Assembly: GCA_900768245.1 (NCBI GenBank)
Contig: CAAGCE010000055.1
Coordinates: forward strand, 1-6,161
From: Oscillospiraceae bacterium
GTDB lineage: Bacteria; Bacillota; Clostridia; Oscillospirales; Ruminococcaceae
Direction: 5' to 3'
Length of the DNA stretch: 6,161 bases
The translations under genes were made by a program, and so were the position numbers. Within the stretch, counting starts at the first letter, position 1; each line of letters begins with the position of its first letter. The notes beneath the pieces were generated by a model. That model was not told where the DNA came from and made no database searches. It saw nothing but the letters and a program-made list of their open reading frames with translations. This document shows, piece after piece, positions 6,074 through 6,161 of the stretch.

Positions 6074-6161
6074 GCACATTCTAACGAACAAAGCAAAATA
6101 AAAAGAAGCAAAGCAAAACTAACAAATCAAAAAAACGCAATGCAGCACAAAAAGTTGGTAC
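6074..6161. other. A-rich spacer at the right edge with a short direct repeat
   Basis: This is non-coding and strongly A-rich on the + strand. CAAAGCAAAA occurs at 6089-6098 and 6109-6118, exactly 20 bases apart. On the - strand TAGAAT (6083-6078) resembles a -10 box placed just before the multi-hairpin element, but no good -35 box is found at the proper distance. No gene start is seen before the window ends. Confidence 0.4.

Noticed and set aside
5851..6111. Two overlapping minus-strand open frames of 86 and 60 residues
   Set aside because: Both translate the GC-rich repeat element, overlap in different frames, and have no ribosome binding site or protein family. The nucleic-acid structure explains the sequence better.
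1..6161. CRISPR array, tRNA, rRNA or transposase gene
   Set aside because: There are no regularly spaced identical repeats, no cloverleaf with a CCA-type end, no rRNA-like stretch, and no transposase or integrase reading frame on either strand.

Overview
The window looks like chromosomal DNA of a gut or rumen Firmicute, most likely a Ruminococcus-like member of the Oscillospiraceae. This is inferred from moderate GC coding DNA with very AT-rich intergenic regions, Gram-positive-type ribosome binding sites, a multi-domain GH2 enzyme for plant-type glycans, and a membrane-anchored C39-like peptidase with Glu/Thr-rich flanks. The genus is a judgement from gene style, not a database match.

Layout. 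Positions 1-209 hold no credible gene. They contain two small hairpins and one copy of a dispersed repeat (67-137). A good promoter (210-237) then drives a long GH2 beta-galactosidase-type gene (274-3630). Twelve bases later begins a membrane-anchored C39-like cysteine peptidase (3643-4653), almost certainly on the same transcript. A second promoter (4693-4721) precedes a diaminopimelate dehydrogenase gene, ddh (4759-5748), which ends in a strong intrinsic terminator (5772-5808). All three genes are on the + strand. The remaining 350 bases are gene-free: an AT-rich stretch, a GC-rich multi-hairpin element (5903-6073) containing a second copy of the dispersed repeat in inverted orientation (5908-5979), and an A-rich tail.

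How the genes work together. The GH2 enzyme has no export signal and probably removes terminal sugars from oligosaccharides inside the cell. The peptidase-like protein is predicted to sit on the outer face of the membrane; its link to the GH2 enzyme is co-transcription, with no obvious shared pathway. Ddh is a housekeeping enzyme making meso-diaminopimelate for lysine and peptidoglycan, and appears to be separately controlled.

The least ordinary signal is the pair of related, structured repeats bracketing the three genes in opposite orientation. They share a seven-base-pair GC stem, a roughly 70-base core about three quarters identical by eye, and an A-rich tail facing inward. They are most simply two members of an abundant intergenic repeat family, but a structured RNA or the ends of a mobile unit are possible.
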